Source of the DNA: Rhodanobacter sp. Soil772
Lineage (GTDB): Bacteria; Pseudomonadota; Gammaproteobacteria; Xanthomonadales; Rhodanobacteraceae
NCBI RefSeq assembly: GCF_001428385.1
Contig: NZ_LMSK01000003.1
Coordinates: forward strand, 322,892 to 386,891
DNA: 64,000 bases
Reading direction: 5' to 3'
In this document: positions 46,128-55,757 of the stretch, in pieces
Numbering within the stretch: the first letter of the stretch is position 1
How the letters are laid out: the number at the start of each line of letters is the position of its first letter
Position numbers and translations under genes: made by a program
Notes under the pieces: model-generated
What the model was told of the DNA's origin: nothing
Database searches by the model: none
The model's input: only the letters and a program-made list of their open reading frames with translations

Positions 46128-46931
46128 TCAGGCCTTGAGCAATCCCGGCGTCGCCTGCTGGCCGATCGCGTCGACCATCGCCTTGGCCACGTTGAGGTTG
46201 CCGGCGATGATGTTGCCGCTGGCGGGGATGCCGTCGCGGCCGGCGAAGTCGCAGTAGCGGCCGCCGGCTTCGTGCACCAGCAGTACGCCGGCGGCCATGT
46301 CCCACGACTTCAGGCCGATCTCGAAGTAGCCGTCGTAGCGGCCGGCGGCGACGTAGGCGAGGTCGAGCGCGGCGGAGCCGGAGCGGCGGATGTCTTCGGC
46401 CTGGCCGAGGATGGCGCGGGTCATGTCGAGCTGCGGCACCAGGTGTTCGCGCTGGCGGAACGGGAAGCCGGTGGCGATCATCGCGCCGCCCAGGTTCTCG
46501 CGCTTGCTGACGCGCATGCGGCGATCGTTGAGGTAGGCGCCGTCGCCCTTGCTGGCGGTGTACAGCTCGTCGCGTAGTGGGTCGAACACCACGGCATGAA
46601 TCGGCACGCCCTTTTCCAGCAGCGCGATCGACACGCTGAAGTGCGGGATGCCGCGCAGGTAGTTGTGGGTGCCGTCGAGCGGGTCGATCACCCAGGTCAG
46701 CGGGCCCTTGCCGGTCGCGCCGCTTTCCTCGGCGAGGATCGCGTGGTCGGGGTAGGCACGGCGCAGTTCCTTGATGATTTCCGCCTCGGCCAGCTTGTCG
46801 ACCTCGGAGACGAAGTCCATCTGCTGCTTCTCGACGATGTTGAGGCCGTCGATGCGGTTCATGTAGCGCAGGATCACATTGCCTGCAGAACGCGCGGCGC
46901 GCGCCGCGATCGTGACGTGTGGTCTGGCCAT
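46128..46931 (-). CDS. suhB: Inositol-1-monophosphatase SuhB
   Basis: A 267-residue lithium-sensitive monophosphatase family protein. Metal-binding motifs are clear: AILAEESG, WVIDPLDGTHNYL and KSWDMAAG. In E. coli SuhB also joins the Nus complex for rRNA antitermination, so the gene is conserved. It is divergent from trmJ, the standard gammaproteobacterial arrangement, with 116 bases between starts. Confidence 0.95.
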   Translation of the reverse strand: MARPHVTIAARAARSAGNVILRYMNRIDGLNIVEKQQMDFVSEVDKLAEAEIIKELRRAYPDHAILAEESGATGKGPLTWVIDPLDGTHNYLRGIPHFSVSIALLEKGVPIHAVVFDPLRDELYTASKGDGAYLNDRRMRVSKRENLGGAMIATGFPFRQREHLVPQLDMTRAILGQAEDIRRSGSAALDLAYVAAGRYDGYFEIGLKSWDMAAGVLLVHEAGGRYCDFAGRDGIPASGNIIAGNLNVAKAMVDAIGQQATPGLLKA

Positions 46932-47047
46932 GGTTTCGACTTTGGAAGAGAGCGGGGTTGCGGCCGGCGATTCTAGCAGAGGCGGGCCCGGGTCGCCCCG
47001 CGTCCACTATCCTTGTCCGCTCCAGCCGCAAAAACGTCACTTCTCGC

Positions 47048-47806
47048 ATGACCGATCTCCACGACCTCGCCGCCCGCATCCGCTACGTGCTGGTGCGCAC
47101 CTCGCATCCGGGCAACATCGGCAGTGCGGCGCGGGCGATCCGTACGATGGGCTTCGCGCGGCTGGAGCTGGTCAACCCGTATCGTTTCCCCGATCCGGAG
47201 GCGAATGCGCTCGCCGCTGGCGCGGATGACGTGCTGGCCAACGCCGGCATCCACGCCGAGCTGGTGGACGGTCTGGCCGGCAGCAGCCTGGCGCTGGGCT
47301 TGTCGGCGCGCCGGCGCGGGGTGAACCTGCCGGAGATCTCCCCGCGCGAGGCGGCGCAGCAAGTGCTGGCCGCCGCCGCCCGCGGCGAACAGGTGGCGCT
47401 GGTGTTCGGCAACGAGCGCACCGGGCTGGAGAACGAGGAGCTGGCGCGCTGCCACGCGATGGTGCGGATTCCCAGCGTGGACGATTTCAGTTCGCTCAAC
47501 CTGTCGCAGGCGGTACAGGTGATGGCCTACGAGCTGCGCGTGGCGATGCTCGGCGACGAACCGCCCGCCGCGCCACTGATGCACGACGAGCCGCCTGCCG
47601 ACGCGGCGCAGATGGAGCAGTTCTACCGCCACCTGGCGCAGACGCTGGACGACATCGATTTTCACAAGGGCCGCGAACCCACCACGATCATGCTGCGCCT
47701 GCGCAAGCTGTTCCAGCGCGCGCAACCGGACGAGCGCGAGCTGCGCGTGTTGCACGGCATCCTCGCCGATGCGCAGCGGATGGCGGGGCTGGCGAAGAAC
47801 AAGTAG
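47048..47806 (+). CDS. trmJ: tRNA (cytidine/uridine-2'-O-)-methyltransferase TrmJ
   Basis: A 252-residue SPOUT methyltransferase that methylates position 32 of tRNA. VLVRTSHPGNIGSAARAIRTMG is the N-terminal motif; LVFGNERTGLENEEL and IPSVDDFSSLNLSQAVQVMAYE form the trefoil-knot SAM site. The ATG at 47048 has no strong ribosome site but agrees with the family start. Confidence 0.94.
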   Translation: MTDLHDLAARIRYVLVRTSHPGNIGSAARAIRTMGFARLELVNPYRFPDPEANALAAGADDVLANAGIHAELVDGLAGSSLALGLSARRRGVNLPEISPREAAQQVLAAAARGEQVALVFGNERTGLENEELARCHAMVRIPSVDDFSSLNLSQAVQVMAYELRVAMLGDEPPAAPLMHDEPPADAAQMEQFYRHLAQTLDDIDFHKGREPTTIMLRLRKLFQRAQPDERELRVLHGILADAQRMAGLAKNK

Positions 47807-47814
47807 CCGGCTTT

Positions 47815-48008
47815 GCTCCCTCCCCTGCTAAGCAGGGGAGGGTTGGGGTGGGGTGCTTTTTGTCAGAGCAGTGCGAAGAGCTTCACCCCCTCCTGACCTC
47901 CCCCTGCAAGCAGGGGGAGGGACCAAGCTGGAAGCGGAGGAGGGATCAAGCTGGAAGTCGCGCGCTCTGCTCCCTCCTCTGCGCAGCAGGGGAGGGTTGG
48001 GGTGGGGT
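47815..48008. repeat. Cluster of three family A repeats after trmJ
   Basis: Three copies of the 40-base unit: direct at 47815-47854 and 47969-48008 and inverted at about 47883-47922. A short direct repeat (AAGCTGGAAG) lies in the spacer. The two direct copies share the trailing GGTTGGGGTGGGGTGCT. They separate the convergent trmJ and CBS-protein genes. Confidence 0.85.
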
Positions 48009-48067
48009 GCTCTTGATCTTGCGCACTCTCCGCCGGAAGAACTGCCGGCAGAGACGAGGGATGCTTG

Positions 48068-49390
48068 CTACTGCTCGTCGTCGGCCGGGTCCAGCGACGG
48101 CGCCGGAGTGACCAGCAGCTTGTCGATGCGGGCGCCGTCCAGGTCGACCACCTCGAAGCGGATGCCGTGCCAGGCGAACACCTCGCCGGTCTGCGGGATG
48201 TGGCCGAGGGCGGTCATCACCATGCCGGCGGCGGTGCGGTATTCGTGCTCCTCCTCGCCGGGCAGTTCGCCGATCTGCAGCAGTTCGCGCAGGTCGTCGG
48301 TGGACAGGCTGCCGTCGATCAGCCAGCTGCCGTCGGCGCGCTGCATGATCGGGCTGTCCTCGTTGCCGCCGCCGTGGCCGATCTGGCTGGCGCCGACCAC
48401 CGCTGCCAGCAGGTCGTTGACGGTGACCACGCCTTCGATGTCGCCGTACTCGTCCACCACCAGCGCCAGCGGCGTCTCGGCGTCGCGGAATTCTTCCAGC
48501 AGGTCCAGCGCGCGCGCGGTGGCCGGCACGAACAACGGCTTGGCCAGGTGGCCGAACAGCTCCGGCGTGCCTTCGGCGAAGCTGCGCAGCAGGCGCTTGA
48601 CCTCGACCACGCCGACCACCTCGCTCTCGTCGCCGCGATACACCGGGTAGCACGAGTACGGGGTCTCGCGCAGCACCTCGAAGTTCTCCTCGCGGGTCGC
48701 CGCGATGTCCAGCCAGGCGATGCGCATGCGCGGGGTCATCACGCTGTCGACCGTGCGGTCGCCCAGGCGCAGCACGCGGTTGACCATGTTGTGTTCGTCG
48801 GGGTCGAGTACACCCTGTTCGGCGCTCTCGGCAACCAGCAGGCGGATCTCCTCCTCGGTGACTACGCCGCTGCCCTGCTGGTTGACCCGCAGCAGGCGCA
48901 GCAGCAGGTTGCTCGACGCGTTCAGCAGCCACACGAACGGCGCGGTCAGCCGCGACAGCAGCAGCATCGGGATCGCCACGTACGCCGACACCTTTTCCGG
49001 TGCCGCCAGCGCCAGCCGTTTGGGCACCAGTTCGCCGACCACGATCTGGATGAACGAGATCAGCGCGAAGCCGAGCGCGATGCCGATGATCCGCGAATAT
49101 GGCTGCAGCCATATCAGGTGCTCACCCTGCAGGGCGGTGGCAATATGGCCGCCCAGCGCGTCGCCGGCGACCGCGCCGGTAATCAGCATGACCAGGGTGA
49201 TGCCGACCTGCACGGTGGACAGGAAGTGTTCCGGCGCCTCGGCGTGGCGCAGTGCCGAGGCCGCCTTGCGGCTGTTCCGGGCCATCTGCTTGAGGCGGCT
49301 CTTGCGCGAAGCTATCAGCGCCATCTCCGACAGGGCGAAGAAGCCGTTGCACAGGGCCAGCACGAGGACGAGCGCGATTTCGGTCAGCAT
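48068..49390 (-). CDS. Hemolysin/CorC-type membrane protein with CBS domains
   Basis: A 440-residue HlyC/CorC (DUF21-CBS) protein. The N-terminal DUF21 region has three or four membrane helices (MLTEIALVLVLALCNGFFALSEMA, GITLVMLITGAVAG), then two CBS domains (TPRMRIAWLDI, VVDEYGDIEGVVTVNDLLA) and a C-terminal CorC/HlyC domain (GSWLIDGSLSTDDL). Relatives transport or sense Mg2+/Co2+. The ATG at 49390 fits the DUF21 start. It is divergent from the DUF47 gene. Confidence 0.88.
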   Translation of the reverse strand: MLTEIALVLVLALCNGFFALSEMALIASRKSRLKQMARNSRKAASALRHAEAPEHFLSTVQVGITLVMLITGAVAGDALGGHIATALQGEHLIWLQPYSRIIGIALGFALISFIQIVVGELVPKRLALAAPEKVSAYVAIPMLLLSRLTAPFVWLLNASSNLLLRLLRVNQQGSGVVTEEEIRLLVAESAEQGVLDPDEHNMVNRVLRLGDRTVDSVMTPRMRIAWLDIAATREENFEVLRETPYSCYPVYRGDESEVVGVVEVKRLLRSFAEGTPELFGHLAKPLFVPATARALDLLEEFRDAETPLALVVDEYGDIEGVVTVNDLLAAVVGASQIGHGGGNEDSPIMQRADGSWLIDGSLSTDDLRELLQIGELPGEEEHEYRTAAGMVMTALGHIPQTGEVFAWHGIRFEVVDLDGARIDKLLVTPAPSLDPADDEQ

Positions 49391-49526
49391 CGCGGCGGTA
49401 ACGGGGGAGGGTGCATGGGTACAGTGTAAGGGCTGCGGGGCTTTCACATCACTCCGGCAGGGCCGGACATTGATGCAGGGCAGCACGACAGTCCTGTAAC
49501 ATTCCCGTCATCCCGTTCCCTCAGGC

Positions 49527-50165
49527 ATGGCCAGCATGTTTTCATTGCAGACGATTTTCGGCAAAGGCGACAAGTTCTACGGACTGCTCGAACAGAGCGC
49601 CGCCACCGCCACCGAAAGCGCCAGGGCCCTGCACGAACTGCTGACCCAGCCCGACCAGGGCTCGGTGATGGCGGCGTTCACCGCCACCCGCGCGCGCGAG
49701 AAGGCGCTGGCCGCGCAGATCAGCGAGGAGCTGGTGAACACCTTCGTCACCGCGCTCGATCGCGAGGACATCGAGGCGCTGAATTCGTCGCTGTACAAGA
49801 TCCCCAAGACCATCGAGAAATTCGCCGAGCGCTACGAGATCGTCTCCGACCGCCTGGCCGGGGTGGATTTCGCCCAGCGTGCCATGGTGCTGCAGCGTTC
49901 CAGCGAGGTGGTTGCCGAGATGATCGGCGAGCTGCGCCGCGGCCTGCGCATCGACCCGGTGAAAAAGCTGCAGGACCGCCTGCAGGCGCTGGAATCGGAA
50001 GGCGACCGCATGCTGCTGGCGCCGTATCGCACGCTGTACATCGAAGGCGGCGACGTGATGCGGGCGATGCTGGCCAAGGACCTGTTCGAGCTGATCGAGA
50101 AGGCCATCGACAAGTGCCGCGACGTCGGCAACATCGTCTATTCGATCGTCCTGAAGAACTCCTGA
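49527..50165 (+). CDS. DUF47/PhoU-like phosphate transport regulator
   Basis: A 212-residue all-helical DUF47 (YkaA/PhoU_div) protein; FGKGDKFYGLLEQSAATATESA and AIDKCRDVGNIVYSIVLKNS frame it. It precedes the pit gene by 84 bases; DUF47-pit pairs are common and the product is thought to modulate the low-affinity transporter. Confidence 0.9.
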   Translation: MASMFSLQTIFGKGDKFYGLLEQSAATATESARALHELLTQPDQGSVMAAFTATRAREKALAAQISEELVNTFVTALDREDIEALNSSLYKIPKTIEKFAERYEIVSDRLAGVDFAQRAMVLQRSSEVVAEMIGELRRGLRIDPVKKLQDRLQALESEGDRMLLAPYRTLYIEGGDVMRAMLAKDLFELIEKAIDKCRDVGNIVYSIVLKNS

Positions 50166-50249
50166 GGCCGCGCCCGTGACCCTGCGCATTCCGCACTGCC
50201 CGACGGCGCCGGCACCGAGCGTCCGCCCGCCCATGGCCGAGGGCCGCGC

Positions 50250-51362
50250 ATGAGCATCGTCATCGCGGTGGTGGTGATCGCGCTCGTCTTCACCTACATC
50301 AACGGTTTTCACGACACCGCCAACTCGATCGCCACGGTGGTGGCGACCAAGGTGCTTACCCCGGGTCAGGCAGTGCTGCTGGCGGCGGGCACCAACCTGG
50401 TCGGCGCGTTCATGGGCACGGCGGTGGCGGCCACGATTGCCTCCGGGCTGATCAACGCCGGGGTGGTCGAGATGAGTTCGCAGCTGCTGATCTGCGCACT
50501 GCTGGCGGCGATCGTGTGGAACCTGATTACCTGGTGGCTGGGCCTGCCGTCCAGTTCCAGCCATGCACTGGTGGGCTCGCTGGTGGGCGCGGCGCTGGCC
50601 GCCTCGGACAACAATTTCGCCTCGGTGATCTGGGCGGAAGGCAGCTGGCTGAAGGGCCACGGCGTGATCCCGAAAGTGATCATCCCGATGGTGCTGTCAC
50701 CGGCAGCCGGCTTCATCATCAGCTTCATCCTGATGGGCGCGCTGTATGCGCTGCTGGCCTGGTTCGCGAACCGGCACGGCTGGTCGCGCCGCTTCGGGCG
50801 CACGCCGTTCGTCAATTTCTTCTTCGGCAAGGCGCAGATCGTGTCGGCCAGCGCGATGGGCGTGGCGCACGGCATGAACGACGCGCAGAAGAGCATGGGC
50901 ATCATCGCGCTGGCGCTGGCCGGCGCCACTGCCGCGCACCAGTTCGATCACCTGCCGGTGTGGCTGGGCTTCCTGCGCATCGATGGCAACCCCGCCGGCG
51001 GTTTCGAGATCCCGGTGTGGGTGAAGGTGGTTTCCGCGCTGACCATGGCTGCCGGTACCGCCGGCGGCGGCTGGCGCATCATCAAGACGCTCGGCCACAA
51101 GATGGTCAAGCTGCACCCGATCAACGGCTTCGCCGCCGAGACCAGTTCCGCGCTGGTGATCCTCAGCGCCTCGGCGTTCGGCATTCCGGTGTCGACCACG
51201 CACAACGTGTCGGCCTCGATCATGGGCGTGGGCGCAGCCAAGCGCTTCAGCTCGATCCGCTGGTCGGTGGTCGAACGCATGGTGTGGGCGTGGATCCTCA
51301 CCCTGCCGATCACCGCGCTGTTCGCCTACGGGCTGGTGGTGCTGTTCCGGCTGGTGTTCTAG
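50250..51362 (+). CDS. pit: Low-affinity inorganic phosphate transporter Pit
   Basis: A 370-residue PiT-family permease (about ten helices). The two PD001131 signatures are visible: FTYINGFHDTANSIATVVATK near the start and AHGMNDAQKSMGIIALAL in the second half. It transports metal-phosphate by proton symport. The last four bases overlap the convergent gene at 51359. Confidence 0.93.
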   Translation: MSIVIAVVVIALVFTYINGFHDTANSIATVVATKVLTPGQAVLLAAGTNLVGAFMGTAVAATIASGLINAGVVEMSSQLLICALLAAIVWNLITWWLGLPSSSSHALVGSLVGAALAASDNNFASVIWAEGSWLKGHGVIPKVIIPMVLSPAAGFIISFILMGALYALLAWFANRHGWSRRFGRTPFVNFFFGKAQIVSASAMGVAHGMNDAQKSMGIIALALAGATAAHQFDHLPVWLGFLRIDGNPAGGFEIPVWVKVVSALTMAAGTAGGGWRIIKTLGHKMVKLHPINGFAAETSSALVILSASAFGIPVSTTHNVSASIMGVGAAKRFSSIRWSVVERMVWAWILTLPITALFAYGLVVLFRLVF

Positions 51363-51763
51363 AGCGAGTCGCCGCCGACGGCGATGATCCGTTCCAGCTG
51401 ATCGCCGAGCACGCCCAGTTCGCGCACCACGCGTTGCAGTTCGGCGCGGTCGAGGAATTCGTAGGGGCGGTTTTCGCACAGGTGCAGGTACGGCGAGCCA
51501 TCCAGGTCGGCCACAGCGAGGAAGCCGGTGCGCTGCTGCCAGTTGAAGCGCAGGCAGCGGATGGGGTCGGTGCCGGCAAGCGGGCCGATCGGGGTGGAAA
51601 TGCGCAGGTAGCGCAGTCCCGCCTCGTCCTCCAGCTCGGCCAGGTAGACGCCCTGGTAGCGATCCGGCGACAGCTTCAGGTCGAAGCTGATCAGATAGGG
51701 ATCGTTCTGGCGCAGCTCGTGCAGGCTGCCGATGTGGGAACGCACGGCTTCGAAATGGCGCAT
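51359..51763 (-). CDS. Hypothetical protein, possible YbjN/CesT-like fold
   Basis: A 134-residue soluble protein with no confident family. Segments such as LRFNWQQRTGFLAVADLDG, PYLHLCENRPYEFLDRAEL and a closing amphipathic helix suggest the alternating strand-helix pattern of YbjN/type III-chaperone-like proteins, but this is weak. It overlaps pit by 4 bases at the stop codons and is divergent from the ATL gene. Confidence 0.6.
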   Translation of the reverse strand: MRHFEAVRSHIGSLHELRQNDPYLISFDLKLSPDRYQGVYLAELEDEAGLRYLRISTPIGPLAGTDPIRCLRFNWQQRTGFLAVADLDGSPYLHLCENRPYEFLDRAELQRVVRELGVLGDQLERIIAVGGDSL

Positions 51764-51831
51764 GCAGCGGCTTCCGTCGGCGAGGGTCGGAAGCTACTCT
51801 GCCACGTATCCCCGCTAGCGTCGCGTGAACC

Positions 51832-52173
51832 ATGAATGAGGCCGCCGCCCGTATCTACGCCGCCATCGCCGCGATTCCGCGCGGCCGCGTCGCCAGTTAC
51901 GGTGCGATCGCCGCCCGTGCCGGGCTGCCGGGGCGGGCGCGGCTGGTCGGTCGGCTGCTCGGCGAGGTGCCCGACGGCATGGAATTGCCGTGGTACCGCG
52001 TGCTGCGCTCCAGCGGGCACATCGCGATGCCGCCAGGCAGCCGCGGTTTCCGCGAGCAATCCCGGCGCCTGCGCGCCGAAGGCGTCGAAGTGAAGAACGG
52101 CCGCGTGCCGCTGTCGCGATTCGGCCTGGATGGCGATCTCGACCATGCACTGTGGGGCATGCCGGACGCCTGA
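51832..52173 (+). CDS. Alkyltransferase-like protein (ATL)
   Basis: A 113-residue protein with the DNA-binding fold of O6-methylguanine methyltransferases: [22 protein letters not shown] and the recognition helix region [10 protein letters not shown]. The active-site motif PCHR(V) is replaced by PWYRV, so Trp stands where the alkyl-accepting Cys would be. Such proteins bind alkylated guanine and hand it to nucleotide excision repair (family knowledge). It precedes recQ by 65 bases. Confidence 0.88.
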   Translation: MNEAAARIYAAIAAIPRGRVASYGAIAARAGLPGRARLVGRLLGEVPDGMELPWYRVLRSSGHIAMPPGSRGFREQSRRLRAEGVEVKNGRVPLSRFGLDGDLDHALWGMPDA

Positions 52174-52238
52174 ACGGTGGCGCTGCCGACAAGTCGTCGC
52201 AGAGGTTTCCGGCGGTCGGGCCGGGTCGGTTTGTTACC

Positions 52239-54065
52239 ATGCTCCCGATGAATGCCTCAGCCCTCGACCTGCTCCAAAGCGTTTTCGGTTACTCCAGTTT
52301 CCGCGGCCAGCAACAGGCCGTGGTCGAACACCTGAGCGAAGGCGGCGATGCGCTGGTGCTGATGCCGACCGGTGGCGGCAAGTCGCTGTGCTATCAGATC
52401 CCCGCGCTGCTTCGCCAGGGCACCGGCATCGTGGTGTCGCCGCTGATCGCGCTGATGCAGGATCAGGTCGACGCGCTGCGCGAAGCCGGCGTGGCCGCCG
52501 CCTATCTCAACTCCAGCCTCGGCGCGGAAGAGCAGCGCGAGGTCGAGCGCCAGCTGCTGGCCGGCGAGCTGAACCTGTTGTACGTGGCGCCGGAGCGGCT
52601 GCTCACCGGGCGCTTCCTCGGCCAGCTGGAACGCACCGAGGTGGCGCTGTTCGCGATCGACGAGGCGCACTGCGTATCGCAGTGGGGCCACGATTTCCGC
52701 CCCGAGTATCGCGAACTGGCGATCCTGCAGCAGCGTTTTCCGCAGGTGCCGCGGATCGCGCTCACCGCTACTGCCGACCAGCGCACGCGCGAGGAAATCG
52801 TCGAGCGGCTGTCGCTGCAGGATGCACGGCAGTTCGTGTCCAGTTTCGACCGCCCGAACATCGGCTACCGGGTCGGCCTGCGCCACAACGCGAAGCGCCA
52901 GCTCGGCGAGTTCCTGCAGGGCCACCAGGGCGAGTCTGGCATCGTCTATTGCCTCAGCCGGCGCAAGGTGGACGACACCGCCGCATGGCTGGCCGAATCC
53001 GGCATCGAGGCGCTGCCGTACCACGCCGGACTGGATGCGGCGACCCGCGCGAAGAACCAGCAGCGCTTCCTGCGCGAGGACGGCGTGGTGATGGTCGCCA
53101 CCGTTGCCTTCGGCATGGGCATCGACAAGCCGGATGTGCGCTTCGTGGCGCACCTGGACCTGCCGCGCAGCATCGAGGGCTATTACCAGGAAACCGGTCG
53201 CGCCGGCCGCGACGGCCTGCCGGCCGAGGCGTGGATGATCTACGGCCTGTCCGACGTGGTCACCATGAGCCAGATGATCGCGCAGTCCGAATCGGCCGAC
53301 GAGCGCAAGCGCGTGGAGCGGCAGAAACTGGAATCGCTGCTGGCCTACGCCGAGGCCACCGACTGCCGCCGCCAGTTGTTGCTGGGCGCGTTCGGCGAGA
53401 TCTATCCCGGCCCCTGCGGCCATTGCGACAACTGCGTCGCGCCACCGAAGACCTGGGATGCCACGGTACCCGCGCAGAAGGCGTTGTCGGCGGTGTACCG
53501 CACCGGCCAGCGCTTCGGCTCCGGCCACGTGATCGACGTGCTGCGTGGCGAGGAGACCGAGCGCGTGCTCAGCCTCGACCATCACCGGCTCAGCACCTTC
53601 GGCATCGGTGCCGAGATGGACGAGAAGCAATGGCGCTCGGTGTTCCGCCAGCTGCTCGCCGCCGGCCTGCTGGAAGCCGACGCCGAAGGCTACGGCACCT
53701 TGCGCCTTACCGCCGCCAGCCGCGGCGTGCTCAGCGGCGGCAAACCGGTGAAGCTGCGCGAGGACGCCCGCCCCGAACGCGCCAGCCGGCGCCGGCGCGA
53801 CAGCAAGCTGGTCACCGGCGGCGGCAGCCTCGGCATCGAGGCCTACGAGCAGGAGCTGTGGGATGCGCTGCGCGCCCTGCGCACGCAACTGGCGAAGCAG
53901 CAGGGCGTGCCGCCGTACGTGGTGTTCCACGACGCTACCTTGCTGGCGATGCTGCGCGCCATGCCGGCCAACGAAGACGAGCTGGCCACCATCAGCGGCG
54001 TCGGCGAAGCCAAGCTCAAGCGTTACGGCAGCGATTTCCTGGCCGTGATCAACGCGCCGGCGTAG
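52239..54065 (+). CDS. recQ: ATP-dependent DNA helicase RecQ
   Basis: A 608-residue RecQ. It has motif 0 ([14 protein letters not shown]), Walker A (MPTGGGKS), DEAH with the aromatic loop ([18 protein letters not shown]), the zinc site of the RQC domain (Cys cluster in [10 protein letters not shown] and the upstream TDCRRQ) and a C-terminal HRDC domain ending in VINAPA. A second ATG lies at 52248; both suit the family length. Confidence 0.95.
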   Translation: MLPMNASALDLLQSVFGYSSFRGQQQAVVEHLSEGGDALVLMPTGGGKSLCYQIPALLRQGTGIVVSPLIALMQDQVDALREAGVAAAYLNSSLGAEEQREVERQLLAGELNLLYVAPERLLTGRFLGQLERTEVALFAIDEAHCVSQWGHDFRPEYRELAILQQRFPQVPRIALTATADQRTREEIVERLSLQDARQFVSSFDRPNIGYRVGLRHNAKRQLGEFLQGHQGESGIVYCLSRRKVDDTAAWLAESGIEALPYHAGLDAATRAKNQQRFLREDGVVMVATVAFGMGIDKPDVRFVAHLDLPRSIEGYYQETGRAGRDGLPAEAWMIYGLSDVVTMSQMIAQSESADERKRVERQKLESLLAYAEATDCRRQLLLGAFGEIYPGPCGHCDNCVAPPKTWDATVPAQKALSAVYRTGQRFGSGHVIDVLRGEETERVLSLDHHRLSTFGIGAEMDEKQWRSVFRQLLAAGLLEADAEGYGTLRLTAASRGVLSGGKPVKLREDARPERASRRRRDSKLVTGGGSLGIEAYEQELWDALRALRTQLAKQQGVPPYVVFHDATLLAMLRAMPANEDELATISGVGEAKLKRYGSDFLAVINAPA

Positions 54066-54179
54066 GCTCGGCGCCATCGGCTTGCCCGCGAGCGACTGCA
54101 TACGTATTCAACCGGACACGGCCGGGACCCACGGTGCAGACTCGGACGCATCTTGATGCCATGACGTTGGGGAGACGCG

Positions 54180-55604
54180 ATGAGCACGATGGAGATGACG
54201 GGCGACGGGCTGGGCCAGCGCGCCACCGCGCGGGTGGTGCTGATTTCGGCGGCGGCGGCGCTGGGTGGCTTCCTGTTCGGATTCGATACGGCGGTGATCA
54301 ACGGCGCGGTCGACGCGATCCGCGGCGGCTTCGCGCTGGATGCGGCGCAGACCGGTTTCGCGGTGTCTTGCGCGCTGCTCGGCTCGGCGCTGGGCGCGTG
54401 GTATGCCGGCATGCTGGCGAACCGCTTCGGCCGCGTGCGCACGATGCAGGTGGCGGCGGTGCTGCTGGTGGCCAGTGCGCTGGGCTCGGGGCTGGTGACC
54501 GCGGTGTGGGACCTGATCCTGTGGCGGCTGGTCGGCGGCGTCGGCGTGGGCGTGGCCTCGGTGATCGCGCCCACCTACATTGCCGAAGTGTCGCCCGCGC
54601 ACATCCGCGGCCGGCTCGGCTCGATGCAGCAGCTGGCGATCGTGCTGGGCATTTTCGCCGCGTTGCTCAGCGATGCGTGGCTGGCCGGCGTGGCCGGTGG
54701 CGCGGCGGAACCGTTGTGGTTCGGGCTGGCCGCGTGGCGCTGGATGTTCCTGGTGGCGACGCTGCCGGCGCTGGTCTACGGCACCCTGGTGCTGGGCGTG
54801 CCGGAGTCGCCGCGGCACCTGGTCGCCAAGGGCCGCATCGACGAGGCCCGGGTAGTGCTGCGCAAAGTGCTGAACATGCACAGCGAGGCGGCGCTGGACA
54901 ACAAGCTGCGCGACATCGAGGACAGCCTGCGCTCGGAGCACAAGCCGCGCCTGCGCGACCTGTGCGGCAAGACCGCGGGGCTGCTGCCGGTGGTGTGGAT
55001 CGGCATCCTGCTGTCGGTGTTCCAGCAGTTCGTGGGCATCAACGTGATCTTCTACTACTCGTCCACGCTGTGGCATTCGGTGGGCTTCAGCGAGGCCGAC
55101 TCGTTCACCATCACGGTGGTCACCTCGATCGTCAACGTGCTGGTGACCCTGGTGGCGATCGCGCTGGTCGACAAGATCGGGCGCAAGCCGCTACTGGTGG
55201 TCGGCTCGGCCGGCATGGCGATCACCTTGGGGCTGATGGCGTGGTGCTTCTCGCAGGCCACCGGTAGCGGCGCCACGCTGAGCCTGCCCGGCGCCACCGG
55301 CATGGTGGCGCTGGTTGCGGCGAACGCCTATGTGGTGTTCTTCGGCGTGAGCTGGGGCCCGGTGGTGTGGGTGCTGCTGGGCGAGATGTTCCCGAACCGG
55401 ATCCGCGCCACCGCGCTGGCGGTGGCGGCGGCGGCGCAGTGGCTGGCGAACTTCGCGATCACCAGCACGTTCCCGGCGCTGGCCGAGCTGGGCCTCAGCT
55501 TCGCCTACGGCCTGTACGCCGGCTTCGCGCTGCTGTCGCTGCTGTTCGTGCTGGCCGGCGTGCGCGAGACCAAGGGCATCGAGCTGGAGGACATGCACGC
55601 ATGA
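54180..55604 (+). CDS. Sugar porter of the major facilitator superfamily
   Basis: A 474-residue transporter of the SP (sugar porter) family with twelve helices. Signature elements: GGFLFGFDTAVINGA in helix 1, NRFGRVRTM after helix 2, VPESPRHLVAKGR between domains and QQFVGINVIFYYS in helix 7, all typical of glucose/xylose/galactose-H+ symporters. The start ATG has GGGGAG upstream. A LacI regulator gene follows 153 bases later and may control it. Confidence 0.9.
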   Translation: MSTMEMTGDGLGQRATARVVLISAAAALGGFLFGFDTAVINGAVDAIRGGFALDAAQTGFAVSCALLGSALGAWYAGMLANRFGRVRTMQVAAVLLVASALGSGLVTAVWDLILWRLVGGVGVGVASVIAPTYIAEVSPAHIRGRLGSMQQLAIVLGIFAALLSDAWLAGVAGGAAEPLWFGLAAWRWMFLVATLPALVYGTLVLGVPESPRHLVAKGRIDEARVVLRKVLNMHSEAALDNKLRDIEDSLRSEHKPRLRDLCGKTAGLLPVVWIGILLSVFQQFVGINVIFYYSSTLWHSVGFSEADSFTITVVTSIVNVLVTLVAIALVDKIGRKPLLVVGSAGMAITLGLMAWCFSQATGSGATLSLPGATGMVALVAANAYVVFFGVSWGPVVWVLLGEMFPNRIRATALAVAAAAQWLANFAITSTFPALAELGLSFAYGLYAGFALLSLLFVLAGVRETKGIELEDMHA

Positions 55605-55757
55605 GGATCATCCATCAGCCATCGCCCTGGGCGCCGGCGGCCTGCGCCTGCCTCGGCCAGCGCCAGGCGATATACGACAGGCGGCGCGCAAACCGGCTAG
55701 GATTCGGGACGGACGGCGTTGCGCCATCGCCGAAAGAGCTTGCGGATTGCGTTGCGG

